A stretch of DNA of 64,000 nucleotides from DP-19 sp036496285 (GTDB lineage Bacteria > Desulfobacterota > Binatia > UTPRO1), in NCBI GenBank assembly GCA_036496285.1, contig DASXLI010000058.1:4422-68421 (forward strand), read 5' to 3'. Position 1 is the first letter of the stretch; each line of letters opens with the position of its first letter. The notes beneath the pieces are model-generated. The model worked only from the letters and a program-made list of their open reading frames with translations. It had not been told where the DNA came from and searched no databases. The position numbers were made by a program, and so were the translations under genes. This document shows positions 1-9,597 of this stretch, in pieces.

Positions 1-1265
<1,265 letters not shown>

Positions 1266-1269
<4 letters not shown>

Positions 1270-4244
1270 GCCTTCTCCAGATCCGGGCTCGGGTTGCGCA
1301 GCTCGGCGAGATACGTCGTGCGCGGGCGGGTGTTGAGCTCGGCCAGGAGCCCGTAGTTGCGCGGCTCGGCCTTGAGCTTCGCGACCCGGCTCTCCGGGTC
1401 GTTCTGATTCCCGAAGACGATTGCCTCGGCGGGGCACGCCTGCGCGCAGGCCGGCGTGATCTCGCCGTCGCGCACCGTGCGGTCGTCCTCCTCCGCCTTG
1501 ATCTTGGCGTACTGGATGCGCTGCACGCAGTAGGTGCACTTCTCCATGACGCCCCGGCTGCGCACGGTGACGTCGGGATTGCGCTGCAGCTTGAGGCTCT
1601 CCGTCGACCAGTCGGAGTAGAGGTAGAAGTTGAAGCGCCGAACCTTGTACGGGCAGTTGTTGGAGCAATACCTCGTGCCGACACAGCGGTTGTAGACCAT
1701 CTGGTTCAGGCCTTCGTTGCTGTGCGTGGTCGCGTTGACGGGACAGACGACCTCGCACGGCGCGTCCTCGCAGTGCATGCACGGCACCGGTTGGTGATGG
1801 ATCGCCGGCGTGTCGGCGGATCCCTCGAAGTAGCGGTCGACGCGGATCCAGTGCATCTCGCGCCCGCGCGAGACCTGGTCCTTGCCGACGACCGCGATGT
1901 TGTTCTCCGCCTGGCAGGCGATCACGCAGGCGCTGCAGCCGGTGCAGGCGTTCAGGTCGATCGCCATGCCCCAGGCGTAACCGTCGTAGCGGACCGGCGG
2001 GTACAGCGTCTCGCCCGCCCCCGGCGCCTCCTCGCCCTGCTCGCGGATGACCTTCGGATCGCGCTGATACTCCGCGATCGTCGCGCCGCGCACGACGTCG
2101 CGCCCCTCCATGTCGTGGTGGTGCTGCGTGGTCGCGAACTCGTGGTGCTCGCCGGTCTTGTGGATCTGGAGACCGCGCGCGATCCACGGCGCCGTGCTGC
2201 TGCGGATCGCGTAGGCGTTGAAGCCGACGCCCTCGGCGACCCGGCCGCCGTGCTCGCGGCCGTACCCCAGGTGCACGGTCACCGCCTCGGGCGCATGGCC
2301 CGGCACGATCCAGATCGGCGCCCGCACCGCGCGTCCCTCGAGGCGCAGCTCGACGACGTCGCCGCTCGCCAGTCCGAGGCGCTCGGCGGTGACGGGTGCG
2401 ATGCACGCGGCGTTGTCCCACGTGAGCTTCGTCATCGGCCGCGGCAGCTCCTGCAGCCAGGCGTTGTTGGCGAAGCGGCCGTCGTAGACGGCGGGATCGG
2501 GCCGGAAGGTGATCTCGAGCCCGTCGCCGAGCGGGATGCTCTCCGCCATCTTCGGCAGGTACTCGACGTCGCGGTCGACGCGCAGCGCCGCGCCGGTGGT
2601 CCCCTCCACGATGCCGTCGTGCAGCGCGCGGCGCCAGAAGGCGGTCGAGTCGCCGGCACGCTGGCGCGACCAGTAGTCGCGCACGATCTCGTAGCTGGTC
2701 GGCACCCGATCGCTCTCGTCCTTCCGCATGCACGCGGCGAGCAGCTCGTGCACGGTCTTGCCGTCATAGAGCGGCGCGATCAGCGGTTGGATGATCGACG
2801 TGGTGCCGTCGATGCCGCGCACGTCGCTCCACGACTCGAGGTAGTGCACCGCGGGCAGGTGCCAGTGGCAGAGCCGGGACGTCTCGTCCTCGTAGAGCCC
2901 GAGACGAATCCGTAGCGGCACCTTCTGCAGACGCTCGGCGAAACGGAAATCGACCGGCGCCGTGAGGACCGGGTTCGACTCGGCGATGATCAGCAGATCG
3001 ACCTTTCCGGCGTCGATGTCCTCGACGAGCTTACCGAGTGCGGCGACCTGCTCGCGTCCGCCCGCGAACGGCCGCACGTTGGCGACCGTTGCGTTGGTGT
3101 TGCCGACGGCGTCGTTGATCAGCGCGACGAGCGCGTGCACCGCGGGCGGCTGCGCCGGACCGGCGACGACCACGGTGCTGTTGCGCTTGGCCGTCAGGTC
3201 CTTGACGACGGCCTCGACCCACTGCGCGTGCGGCCCGGCGGCGGCCGCCGCGGTGACGCCGTACGCCCCCACGCCGGCCGCAACCGCGCGCGCGATCGCC
3301 TCGACGTCGCCGGCGCGGACGGCGAGGCGATGGTCGGCCTTCGCCCCCGTCACGGTCGGCATCGGCTCGGCGACGTAGAGCCGGCTCATCGGCTTGCGCC
3401 CACCCGGCCGGCGACGCCCGCTGAACGCCCGGGTGTCGCGGAGCGCGTTCGGACCGCTGCCGAGAAGATCGGCGTCGAACGCAACGATCACGTCCGCGCC
3501 CTCGAGCCGGTTGTAGAACGCCGCATCCGTCCCGATGGCGGCCTGCAGGCCGAGCAGCGCGTTGTCGCGATTGATCGGCTCGTACTCGATCCACCGTGCC
3601 GAATGCAGCTCGCTGTTGAACGCGATGATCTGATCGTGCAGGGTCGTCGAGGTCAGCGTCTCGGTCAGGATGCGGATGCCCACGCCGTCCTTCGTCCGTT
3701 GCGTCTGCATCGCCGCGTGGAGGGTCTGAAAGAATGCGCTCCAGGGACGGATCTCGCCTGCGCTGCGCACCACCTGCGAGCGGTCGGGATCGTAGAGCCC
3801 GAGCACGGAGGCCTGCGCGAACACGTCCGTCCCGCCGAGGCTCGCCGGGTGCTCGGGGTTGCCCTCGAGCTTCGTCGGCCGTCCCATGTGGCTCTCGGCG
3901 AGCAGGCCGTAGACGCCGGTGTCGAGCGGCATCGCCGTCGCGAAGAAGAGCGGCTCGCCGGGCACGATGCCGTCCTCGGGCGCCTTGGCGTACGGGACGA
4001 TCTCCTGCTGCGGCTGGCGCGTGCAGGCGCCGAGACCGGCGAGCGCGAGCGACGCGCCCATCAGCTGCAGGAACTGCCGGCGACCGACGCCGAGCCCCGC
4101 CGCCACCTGGCGCGGGAAGTCCTGTTCCAGGAGCGCCGCGAGCTCCGGCGTGCCGGCCGCCTCCTCCAGGCTGCGCCAGAAGCGCCTCCCGTCGCCCGTC
4201 GCCAGCCTGCGGCGGATGGCCTCGATGTCGAGCGCGCCGCTCAT
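1266..4244 (-). CDS. actB: Alternative complex III molybdopterin-like/ferredoxin fusion subunit ActB
   Basis: Periplasm-facing iron-sulfur subunit of ACIII, about 992 aa, which is normal for the family. It begins MSGALDIEAIRRRL and carries a twin-arginine motif (RRQFLQL, residues 55-61) followed by a hydrophobic stretch ending LGAC. The middle is a molybdopterin-oxidoreductase-like domain, which in this family carries no Mo cofactor. From about residue 760 it becomes a four-cluster ferredoxin domain with CTGCSACVIAC, CMHCEDAPC, CVGTRYCSNNC and CTYC plus CAQAC. The frame stays open upstream to 4634, but that part is out-of-frame actA sequence. The ATG at 4244 overlaps the actA stop as ATGA and gives the expected N-terminus. 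Confidence 0.93.
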
Positions 4245-4891
4245 CGGTGGCAGGTGTAGCAGTCCGTGAGGCTCTGGATCTTGTAGGCCCGCACCAGCTC
4301 CCGGCCGATCTCCAGCTGATTGCTGGGCGGCTCCCACGCCATGTTGAACACCTCCTCGCGCGGCCGCACGTAGCGCTCGGGATTGCGGTGGCAGTCGAGA
4401 CACCATTCCATCTGCAGCGACGACTCCTGCCACGTGAGGTTCATCTGATCGACGCGGCCGTGGCAGGTCGCGCACCCGACGCCCTTCTGCACGTGGATCG
4501 AGTGGTTGAAGTAGACGTAGTCGGGCAGGTCGTGGACCCGGGTCCAGCGGATCGAGCTGTCCGTGCGGTAGCTCGCCCGCACCGGCTCGAGCACTGCGCT
4601 GTCCGTCCAGATCTGCGCGTGGCAGTTCATGCACGTCTGCGTCGACGGGATGCCCGCGGAGGCGGTGCGCTCGACGGAGGTGTGGCAGTAGCGGCAGTCG
4701 ATGCCGAGCTCGCCGGCGTGATGCTTGTGGCTGAACGGCACCGGCTGCTCACGCGCCACGCCCGCCTCGGTGACGTACGAGGAGCGGTTCAAGAGCGCCA
4801 ACCCATACGTCGCCGCCGCCACGAAGAAGAGGAAACCGAAGATGCTCACCCGCGAGAAGGTGTTCGTGCTGCGATGAAACACCTGTGGCAC
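4241..4891 (-). CDS. actA: Alternative complex III pentaheme cytochrome c subunit ActA
   Basis: First gene of the ACIII operon. The 216-aa protein has an N-terminal membrane anchor (about residues 15-34) and exactly five CXXCH haem sites: CRYCH 66-70, CMNCH 87-91, CATCH 140-144, CLDCH 164-168 and CYTCH 211-215. This matches the pentaheme ActA family. Its likely role is electron transfer out of the complex on the periplasmic side. The start is a GTG at 4891. No Shine-Dalgarno precedes it, but a -10-like TACCAT lies 7 nt upstream, so the mRNA may be leaderless. A second in-frame GTG lies at 4882. The operon runs actA-actB-actC with ATGA overlaps. Confidence 0.92.
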   Translation of the reverse strand: MPQVFHRSTNTFSRVSIFGFLFFVAAATYGLALLNRSSYVTEAGVAREQPVPFSHKHHAGELGIDCRYCHTSVERTASAGIPSTQTCMNCHAQIWTDSAVLEPVRASYRTDSSIRWTRVHDLPDYVYFNHSIHVQKGVGCATCHGRVDQMNLTWQESSLQMEWCLDCHRNPERYVRPREEVFNMAWEPPSNQLEIGRELVRAYKIQSLTDCYTCHR

Positions 4892-4898
4892 GGCGCGT

Positions 4899-4926
4899 AT
4901 GGTAGCGGCCGAATAAAAAGGGGCAA
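4899..4926 (-). promoter_or_regulatory. Candidate leaderless promoter of the actABC operon
   Basis: Reading the minus strand: TTGCCC (4926-4921), 16-nt spacer, TACCAT (4904-4899), then 7 nt to the GTG start of actA. The -35 box lies inside the terminator-like hairpin at 4916-4941. Seen in sequence; activity is inferred. Confidence 0.45.
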
Positions 4927-4941
4927 GGGCGAGCCCCTTTT
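4916..4941 (-). terminator. Terminator-like hairpin between the radical SAM gene and actA
   Basis: AAAAGGGGC (4916-4924) and GCCCCTTTT (4933-4941) form a 9-bp stem with an 8-nt loop. On the minus strand the stem ends in a run of T (TTTTTATT), the classic intrinsic-terminator form. It would end transcription from the radical SAM gene, and it also contains the proposed actA -35 box. Confidence 0.6.
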
Positions 4942-5069
4942 AAAAGATCTCGACTCCCCCGAAAGCGTCACTAATGGCCCGCCCGCCGGCCCCATCTTCC
5001 AACGGCCCTCTTGCCGGCGCGAGCCGGAGGTGTGCGGATTTACTCCGCGCACCGACGCCCATCGGAGCA

Positions 5070-5090
5070 TTGGCGCGCGCAGCGCGCCAA
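5070..5090 (-). terminator. Compact GC-rich hairpin after the radical SAM gene
   Basis: TTGGCGCGC (5070-5078), GCA loop, GCGCGCCAA (5082-5090): a perfect 9-bp stem starting 14 bases beyond the stop codon of the upstream minus-strand gene. There is no T-tract after it, so it may act as an mRNA 3' stabiliser together with the second hairpin at 4916-4941. Confidence 0.4.
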
Positions 5091-5103
5091 GCGCACGGGG
5101 GCG

Positions 5104-6456
5104 TTATGAGATGGTCGCCCAGGCGCGCTCGCTCGAGTGCAGGTAGCGATTCACTTTCAGATTCGCGACGATGTACGCGAGGCTCTCCATCAGCTGGCCA
5201 GGGGGCGGCGGGCTGAAGCGGCGCAGGATGTTCCTTACCGAGTAGAAGCCCTGGTACACGAACTTGAAGCCGTCGATCATCTGCTCGGGCGTCATCGCGG
5301 TCGGACGGACGAGCGGCGAGCCGTAGTCGTAGCGGGCCCAGTTGCCGTCGAGGATGCGGCCGGCCTTCATCATGTCGTCGTAGAACTTCGTTCCCGGGTA
5401 CGGACAGGGGGTGAAGAGCTTCAGGAACGACACCTTGTTCTCGACCAGGAACTGCAGGGTGCGGGCGAAGGTGTCGGGCGTGTCGCCGTCGAGGCCGACC
5501 ATGATGAGCGCGATCACCTGGATGCCGCGCCCGCGCAGCTTGGCGATGTCCTCGGCGAAGCGGGGCGCCTGGTTGAAGTCCTTGCGCACGCCCGCGAGGC
5601 TCTCCTCATTGATGCTCTCGAGCCCGATCGAGAGGCTGACGCAGCCGCTGCGCGCGGCGAGGTCGAGGAGCTCGGCGTCGCGGGCCATGTTGATCGTCGA
5701 CTGCGAGGCCCACTTCATCTTGAGCGGGATCATCGCGCGGAACAGCTCCTTCGCCTTCTCCGGGTGCGCGATCGGGTTGTCGTCGAGGAAGAGGATGCGG
5801 TTGCCGCCGTGGCGCTTGATCGTGCGTAGATCGTCCAGCACGTCGTCGACCGGACGGGTGCGGAACGAGCGCTTGTAGTACGTCTGCACCGCGCAGTACT
5901 CGCAGGGATGGGGGCACCCGCGCGAGAACACGACCGGCCAGTGGAAGTACATGCGGTAGAGCGAGCTCGTCTCGAAGGCCTCGCGCTTCAGGAGCGGCAG
6001 CGTGAGGTAGTCGAACGTGGGCATGCCTTCGAGCGAGGTCCAGCCGTCGGCGCGGTAGATACCGCGGCTGCGCCCGGCGCCGAGATCGTTCAGCACGTCC
6101 GTCCAGACGGTCTCGGCCTCGCCGGCGACGACCGCGTCGCAGTGCCGCAGCGACTCCTCCGCGGTCAGGGTGACCCAGGTGCCGCCGAGGACGACCTTGC
6201 GCCCCCGCCGGCGGTACTCCGCGGCGAGATCGTAGGCGCGCGCGATCTGCGGCCCCATCGCCGTGATGCCGACCACGTCGCACGGCCGGTCGAGGTCGAC
6301 GTCGTAGAACAGCTCGTCGACGAACGTGACCTCGTGCTCGGGCGGCGTCAGGGCCTTCAGATACGGAAGGGTGATCGCGCTCGTCCAGTAACGCGTGGTC
6401 TTCTGGAGGGTCCCGTCCAGGTTGTAGTGGCTCGGCGAGACCAGATGAATCCGCAT
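5104..6456 (-). CDS. B12-binding-domain radical SAM protein
   Basis: The 450-aa protein has the usual layout of cobalamin-dependent radical SAM enzymes. A Rossmann-like B12-binding domain covers about residues 1-140 (DVVGITAMGPQIA, VVLGGTWVTL, VVAGEAE). The SAM-radical TIM barrel follows, with the [4Fe-4S] motif CPHPCEYC near residues 181-188 (CX3CX2C) inside SRGCPHPCEYCA. Such enzymes often methylate unreactive carbons or work in lipid, hopanoid or antibiotic biosynthesis, and the substrate cannot be read from the sequence. It is transcribed alone, divergently from the plsC-type gene. Its ATG lies 9 nt after a TAGTTT -10 box, with no Shine-Dalgarno. Confidence 0.85.
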   Translation of the reverse strand: MRIHLVSPSHYNLDGTLQKTTRYWTSAITLPYLKALTPPEHEVTFVDELFYDVDLDRPCDVVGITAMGPQIARAYDLAAEYRRRGRKVVLGGTWVTLTAEESLRHCDAVVAGEAETVWTDVLNDLGAGRSRGIYRADGWTSLEGMPTFDYLTLPLLKREAFETSSLYRMYFHWPVVFSRGCPHPCEYCAVQTYYKRSFRTRPVDDVLDDLRTIKRHGGNRILFLDDNPIAHPEKAKELFRAMIPLKMKWASQSTINMARDAELLDLAARSGCVSLSIGLESINEESLAGVRKDFNQAPRFAEDIAKLRGRGIQVIALIMVGLDGDTPDTFARTLQFLVENKVSFLKLFTPCPYPGTKFYDDMMKAGRILDGNWARYDYGSPLVRPTAMTPEQMIDGFKFVYQGFYSVRNILRRFSPPPPGQLMESLAYIVANLKVNRYLHSSERAWATIS

Positions 6457-6465
6457 CGGAAGCCG

Positions 6466-6495
6466 AAACTAGTCCGGGGGTCCCAGGGGACGCAA
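6466..6495 (-). promoter_or_regulatory. Candidate leaderless promoter of the radical SAM gene
   Basis: On the minus strand: TTGCGT (6495-6490), 18-nt spacer, TAGTTT (6471-6466), then 9 nt to the ATG at 6456. There is no ribosome binding site between box and start. Confidence 0.5.
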
Positions 6496-6509
6496 GCAAT
6501 GCTCCGGTC

Positions 6510-6538
6510 TTGTCTGCGTTACGTCCCGCACGTATCGT
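6510..6538 (+). promoter_or_regulatory. Candidate leaderless promoter of the acyltransferase gene
   Basis: TTGTCT (6510-6515), 17-nt spacer, TATCGT (6533-6538), then 10 nt to ATG 6549. The TTG at 6510 can be read as an in-frame start, but it fits better as the -35 box. Confidence 0.5.
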
Positions 6539-6548
6539 GCGCACGCTC

Positions 6549-7304
6549 ATGCTACCCCCCCACGACTCGACGCTCGTCGCCGACGCGGCGCAGGAGCAGC
6601 AGCGCCTTCGCGCCATCGTCAACCGGTTCGTCTTTCGCGGCATGCTCTTCTCGATGGGCTCGGTCGCCGTCGTCCTGCACCGGACGCTGCCCTGGAAGAG
6701 CGTCTCGTGGGAGTTCGCCAAGCTCTCCGCCCGCAACCTGGCGCGGGCCTGCGGCGTGCACGTCCGCATGCACGGCCTCGAGAACCTGCAGGGCCCCGGG
6801 CCGTACGTCTTCGCGCCGAACCACCAGAGCCACTTCGACATCGCGGCGCTGCTCGGCTACCTCCCGGGGCACAACCGCTTCGTCGCCAAGCGCGAGCTCT
6901 TCGACGAGCCCGTGCTCGGCATGGTGCTGCGCACGATGGGCATGGTGCCGGTCGACCGCGACAACCCGCTCGAGGCGATCCAGCTCCTCAACCAGATCGC
7001 CGTCGAGGAGCGCTACTCGCTCATCATCTTCCCGGAAGGCACCCGCTCGCGCGACGGCGCGCTCCTGCCCTTCAAGAAGGGGCCGTTCACCGCGGCGATC
7101 TTCATGAAGGTTCCGGTCGTGCCGGTCATCTGCAAGGGCACCACGGCGATCATGCCGAAGGGCGGCTACCTGTCGATCCTGCCCGGAACGTGCGACGTCT
7201 ACGTCGAGCCGCCGATCCCGACGGCCGACCTCACCTACGACGACCGCGGCGCGCTGCGGGACACGGTCCGCGGGATCGTCGCCGCCCGGCTGGCCGAGGC
7301 CTGA
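6549..7304 (+). CDS. 1-acyl-sn-glycerol-3-phosphate acyltransferase (PlsC family)
   Basis: Transfers a fatty acyl group to lysophosphatidic acid, or a related lipid acceptor, in membrane phospholipid synthesis. The acyltransferase signatures are clear: block I NHQSHFD (catalytic His and Asp), a block II-like region around VDRDNP, and block III FPEGTRSRDG. A hydrophobic N-terminal segment near residues 25-45 suggests membrane association. The 251-aa length from ATG 6549 is typical. An in-frame TTG 39 nt upstream is rejected as a start because it coincides with the predicted -35 box. It is divergent from the radical SAM gene, and a promoter precedes the next gene, so it is probably monocistronic. 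Confidence 0.88.
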   Translation: MLPPHDSTLVADAAQEQQRLRAIVNRFVFRGMLFSMGSVAVVLHRTLPWKSVSWEFAKLSARNLARACGVHVRMHGLENLQGPGPYVFAPNHQSHFDIAALLGYLPGHNRFVAKRELFDEPVLGMVLRTMGMVPVDRDNPLEAIQLLNQIAVEERYSLIIFPEGTRSRDGALLPFKKGPFTAAIFMKVPVVPVICKGTTAIMPKGGYLSILPGTCDVYVEPPIPTADLTYDDRGALRDTVRGIVAARLAEA

Positions 7305-7324
7305 TCGGCCCGCCTCAGCCATGC

Positions 7325-7354
7325 TTGAAATCGGCGCCCTGCGGTCGCTATCGT
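7325..7354 (+). promoter_or_regulatory. Candidate leaderless promoter of the first DsbA-like gene
   Basis: TTGAAA (7325-7330), 18-nt spacer, TATCGT (7349-7354), then 9 nt to ATG 7364. No Shine-Dalgarno is present. Confidence 0.5.
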
Positions 7355-7363
7355 AGCCCTTCC

Positions 7364-7984
7364 ATGCGGCGCTTTGGGCTGGGTTTAGCCCTGCTTTGCT
7401 CGATGGTTGCGTGCGTACAGACGGGTGGGAACGTCCGCGCGGACGCGTCCGCCCCGCGCAAGCCCTACGAGATCCTGCGTTTCGACTCCGCCGTCCGCGG
7501 GCCCGAGCACGCCCCGGTCACCCTCGTCGAGTTCTCGGACTTCCAGTGCCCCTACTGTGCCCAGGCGACGACCCTCGTCGAGCAGGTGCTGCGGGCCTAT
7601 CCACGCGACGTCAACTTCGTCTACAAGAACTTCCCCCTACCGATGCACCAGCACGCCGCCGACGCGGCACGGGCGGCGCTGGCGGCGGGACGCCAAGGAA
7701 AGTTCTGGGAGATGCACGACGAGCTGTTCCGCCACTACGCCGCACTCGACCCCGAGACGATCCGGGGCATCGCCGGGCAGATCGGGCTCGACATGGCACG
7801 CTTCCGGGCCGACCTCGCGTCGCCGGAGGTCGCCAAGCAGCTCGACACCGAGATCCGTCAGGGCAAGGTCGCAGGCGTCAACGGGACGCCGAGCTTCTTC
7901 ATCAACAACCGGGCCGCCAACGCGCGCTCGCTCGCAGGGTTCAAAGCGATGATCGACGAGGAGCTGAAGAAGCAGGCTGGGTGA
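7364..7984 (+). CDS. DsbA-family thiol-disulfide oxidoreductase, probable lipoprotein (copy 1)
   Basis: 206-aa exported thioredoxin-fold protein. It starts MRRFGLGLALLCSMVAC, a signal peptide with a lipobox-like MVAC. The DsbA/DSBA_oxidored domain carries FSDFQCPYCAQ, so the redox-active pair is CPYC. The helical insertion (GKFWEMHDELF) and the cis-Pro loop (NGTPSFFIN) are conserved. Likely role: disulfide formation or thiol handling in envelope proteins, such as the many Cys-rich exported proteins in this window. The next gene is a close paralogue sharing FWEMHDEL and G(I)A-IGLDM blocks, so the pair arose by tandem duplication. Confidence 0.88.
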   Translation: MRRFGLGLALLCSMVACVQTGGNVRADASAPRKPYEILRFDSAVRGPEHAPVTLVEFSDFQCPYCAQATTLVEQVLRAYPRDVNFVYKNFPLPMHQHAADAARAALAAGRQGKFWEMHDELFRHYAALDPETIRGIAGQIGLDMARFRADLASPEVAKQLDTEIRQGKVAGVNGTPSFFINNRAANARSLAGFKAMIDEELKKQAG

Positions 7985-8054
7985 TCATCGTCCCTACTCC
8001 GTACAACCATGGGCGCGCGTCACACGCCCGACACGTCGACACGACAATCAGCAC

Positions 8055-8061
8055 AAGGAGG
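8055..8061 (+). promoter_or_regulatory. Strong ribosome binding site of the second DsbA-like gene
   Basis: AAGGAGG lies 8 nt before ATG 8070. This canonical Shine-Dalgarno contrasts with its tandem paralogue at 7364, which has none. Confidence 0.6.
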
Positions 8062-8069
8062 ACACCGTC

Positions 8070-8804
8070 ATGAGAATCCGTACGATTGGAATCGCGGCCC
8101 TGGCGCTCGCGCTCGCGGCACCCGGCTGCGCTTCGAAGAGCGACATCGAGGCCGTCCAGGCCACGCAGAAGGACATCCTCGCGAAGCTCGAGAAGCTCGA
8201 CAAGGATCAGACGACTCTGCTGGCGAAGGTCAACGCCCCCGCCGCCGCCGCCGCGCGTCCGCAAGTCGACCCGAACAAGGTCTACGATATCCCGGTCGCA
8301 GACACGGCCCTGCGCGGGCCGAAGGACGCGCCGGTCACGATCACGATGTTCTCGGACTTCCAGTGCCCGTTCTGCCAGCAGGCGATCCCGATGGTGGACG
8401 AGGTCCTGAAGGCGTACCCGAAGGACGTCCGCTTCATGATGAAGCAGTTCCCGCTCCGCCAGATCCACCCGAACGCCGAGCCGGCGGCCGAGGCGGCGAT
8501 CGCGGCGCAGCGCCAGGGCAAGTTCTGGGAGATGCACGACGAGCTGTACAAGGCCGGCCGCAATCTCTCGCCCGACGCCATCAAGGGCATCGCCGAGAAG
8601 ATCGGTCTCGACATGAAGAAGTGGGACGCCGACCGCCAGTCGCCCGAGGTGAAGAAGCAGATCGACGCCGAGCTCGATCTCGGCCAGAAGGTCGACGTGC
8701 GCGGGACGCCGAGCCTGTTCATCAACGGCAAGGTCGTCCAGAATCGCTCCGTCGACGGCATGAAGGCGCAGATCGACGAGGCGCTGAAGGCCAAGAAGGG
8801 CTGA
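8070..8804 (+). CDS. DsbA-family thiol-disulfide oxidoreductase lipoprotein (copy 2)
   Basis: 244-aa paralogue of the preceding gene. A lipoprotein signal (lipobox APGC near residue 20) leads into a short coiled-coil-like linker (about residues 25-55, DIEAVQATQKDILAKLEKL) that copy 1 lacks. The thioredoxin-like domain follows, with FSDFQCPFCQQ (active site CPFC), the FWEMHDELY helix and the RGTPSLFING cis-Pro loop. The linker may set the domain at a distance from the membrane or allow dimerisation. The different active-site dipeptides (PY versus PF) suggest different redox potentials. A strong AAGGAGG ribosome binding site precedes the ATG. Confidence 0.88.
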   Translation: MRIRTIGIAALALALAAPGCASKSDIEAVQATQKDILAKLEKLDKDQTTLLAKVNAPAAAAARPQVDPNKVYDIPVADTALRGPKDAPVTITMFSDFQCPFCQQAIPMVDEVLKAYPKDVRFMMKQFPLRQIHPNAEPAAEAAIAAQRQGKFWEMHDELYKAGRNLSPDAIKGIAEKIGLDMKKWDADRQSPEVKKQIDAELDLGQKVDVRGTPSLFINGKVVQNRSVDGMKAQIDEALKAKKG

Positions 8805-8847
8805 GTAGGATCGTCCCACGCGGTCGTCCGCTCGCCTCGCCGTCGCG

Positions 8848-9306
8848 TTGCTGCCGCTCGTGATCGGTGCCTGCACCAGGCACACGGTCGCGACGCACAC
8901 GACCATGGCGGGCGGCGGATCGACCGCCGGCATCACGCAACACGGATTCGTGAACGGCGAGCTCGTCCTCCATTTCACCGCGGAGGGCGAGCGCGCCGTC
9001 ACCCCGACGATGAGCGGCACCCAGGGCTGGCTGCGCTTCAACATCCCGTCGCTCGACCAGTTGAACGCCAAGTATCACGCGACGGCCCTCGCCCCGATCC
9101 AGGGAGAGAAGGGCGCCTTTCGCCTCAAGATCGCTCCCGACGCCAACGTCTTCCGCGCCGCGGAGGAGTACGGCCACGATCCGATGATCGCGCGCGCCGA
9201 GCCGAACTACATGTACAAGCTCGACCGCCCGCCCGAGGAGCCGAGCGCCGTCCGCACCGAGCTCCCCCCCGGCGCCCAGCCGGATACCGTCCGTATCCGC
9301 CGTTGA
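8848..9306 (+). CDS. Stand-alone subtilase-prodomain-like (fervidolysin-type) exported protein
   Basis: About 150 aa. The C-terminal part (GELVLHF through PMIARAEPNYMYKL) matches the shape of the fervidolysin-type N-terminal prodomain of subtilisin-like proteases, which ends in the same AEPNY box, but no peptidase domain follows. Such domains act as folding chaperones and inhibitors, so this could be a free protease inhibitor. The start is odd. The frame from TTG 8848 gives only half a signal peptide. Reading up to an ACG at 8818 gives a complete lipoprotein signal (RSSARLAVALLPLVIGAC), 6 nt after a TAGGAT -10-like box, but ACG is not a normal start codon. An ATG at 8905 is also possible but loses the signal. 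Confidence 0.6.
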   Translation: MLPLVIGACTRHTVATHTTMAGGGSTAGITQHGFVNGELVLHFTAEGERAVTPTMSGTQGWLRFNIPSLDQLNAKYHATALAPIQGEKGAFRLKIAPDANVFRAAEEYGHDPMIARAEPNYMYKLDRPPEEPSAVRTELPPGAQPDTVRIRR

Positions 9307-9354
9307 CCCCGGTTGTGGGCGGCCGCCACGCTGGCGGCGATCGCGCCGTCACCA

Positions 9355-9382
9355 TTGCGTAGCGGGCGGCCGGGGGTAGGCT
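9355..9382 (+). promoter_or_regulatory. Candidate leaderless promoter of the DUF3175 gene
   Basis: TTGCGT (9355-9360), 16-nt spacer, TAGGCT (9377-9382), then only 6 nt to ATG 9389. Confidence 0.45.
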
Positions 9383-9388
9383 GGCCTC

Positions 9389-9544
9389 ATGGCGGCGACT
9401 CGCGGCCCCACACGCGGGACGAAGCGTCCGACGATGTCGATGCTCGTCTTCTACATCAACCGTGCCGGCACGAAGCTGAGCCCGTCGCGGCGCCGGGTGC
9501 TCGAGCGCGCGAAGAGCGAGCTCGGCCGGCTCTACGGGAACTAG
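9389..9544 (+). CDS. Small DUF3175-like protein
   Basis: 51-aa basic protein, MAATRGPTRG then SMLVFYINRAGTKLSPSRRRVLERAKSEL. The FYINRAG...L...RRRVLE.AK.EL pattern is the core of DUF3175, a family of unknown function often found near ligase or Ku-type repair genes. It sits 53 bases upstream of an ATP-dependent DNA ligase in the same orientation, which supports a shared DNA-repair setting. Only the C-terminal half of a typical DUF3175 protein is present. High GC at third codon positions and the family match support it as a real gene despite its size. Confidence 0.72.
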   Translation: MAATRGPTRGTKRPTMSMLVFYINRAGTKLSPSRRRVLERAKSELGRLYGN

Positions 9545-9597
9545 ATCTGGGCACGCAGCGGCGCGCGCGGCCCGGGGCGGCGAAGCCGGCGCCGCGG

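Noticed and set aside
4846..5070. 74-codon minus-strand ORF between the radical SAM gene and actA
   Set aside because: It runs through two hairpins and the actA promoter, overlaps actA, and shows no family or coding-like pattern.
6510..6548. TTG at 6510 as the start of the acyltransferase
   Set aside because: It coincides with the -35 box of a good promoter; ATG 6549 gives a normal length and follows a TATCGT box by 10 nt.
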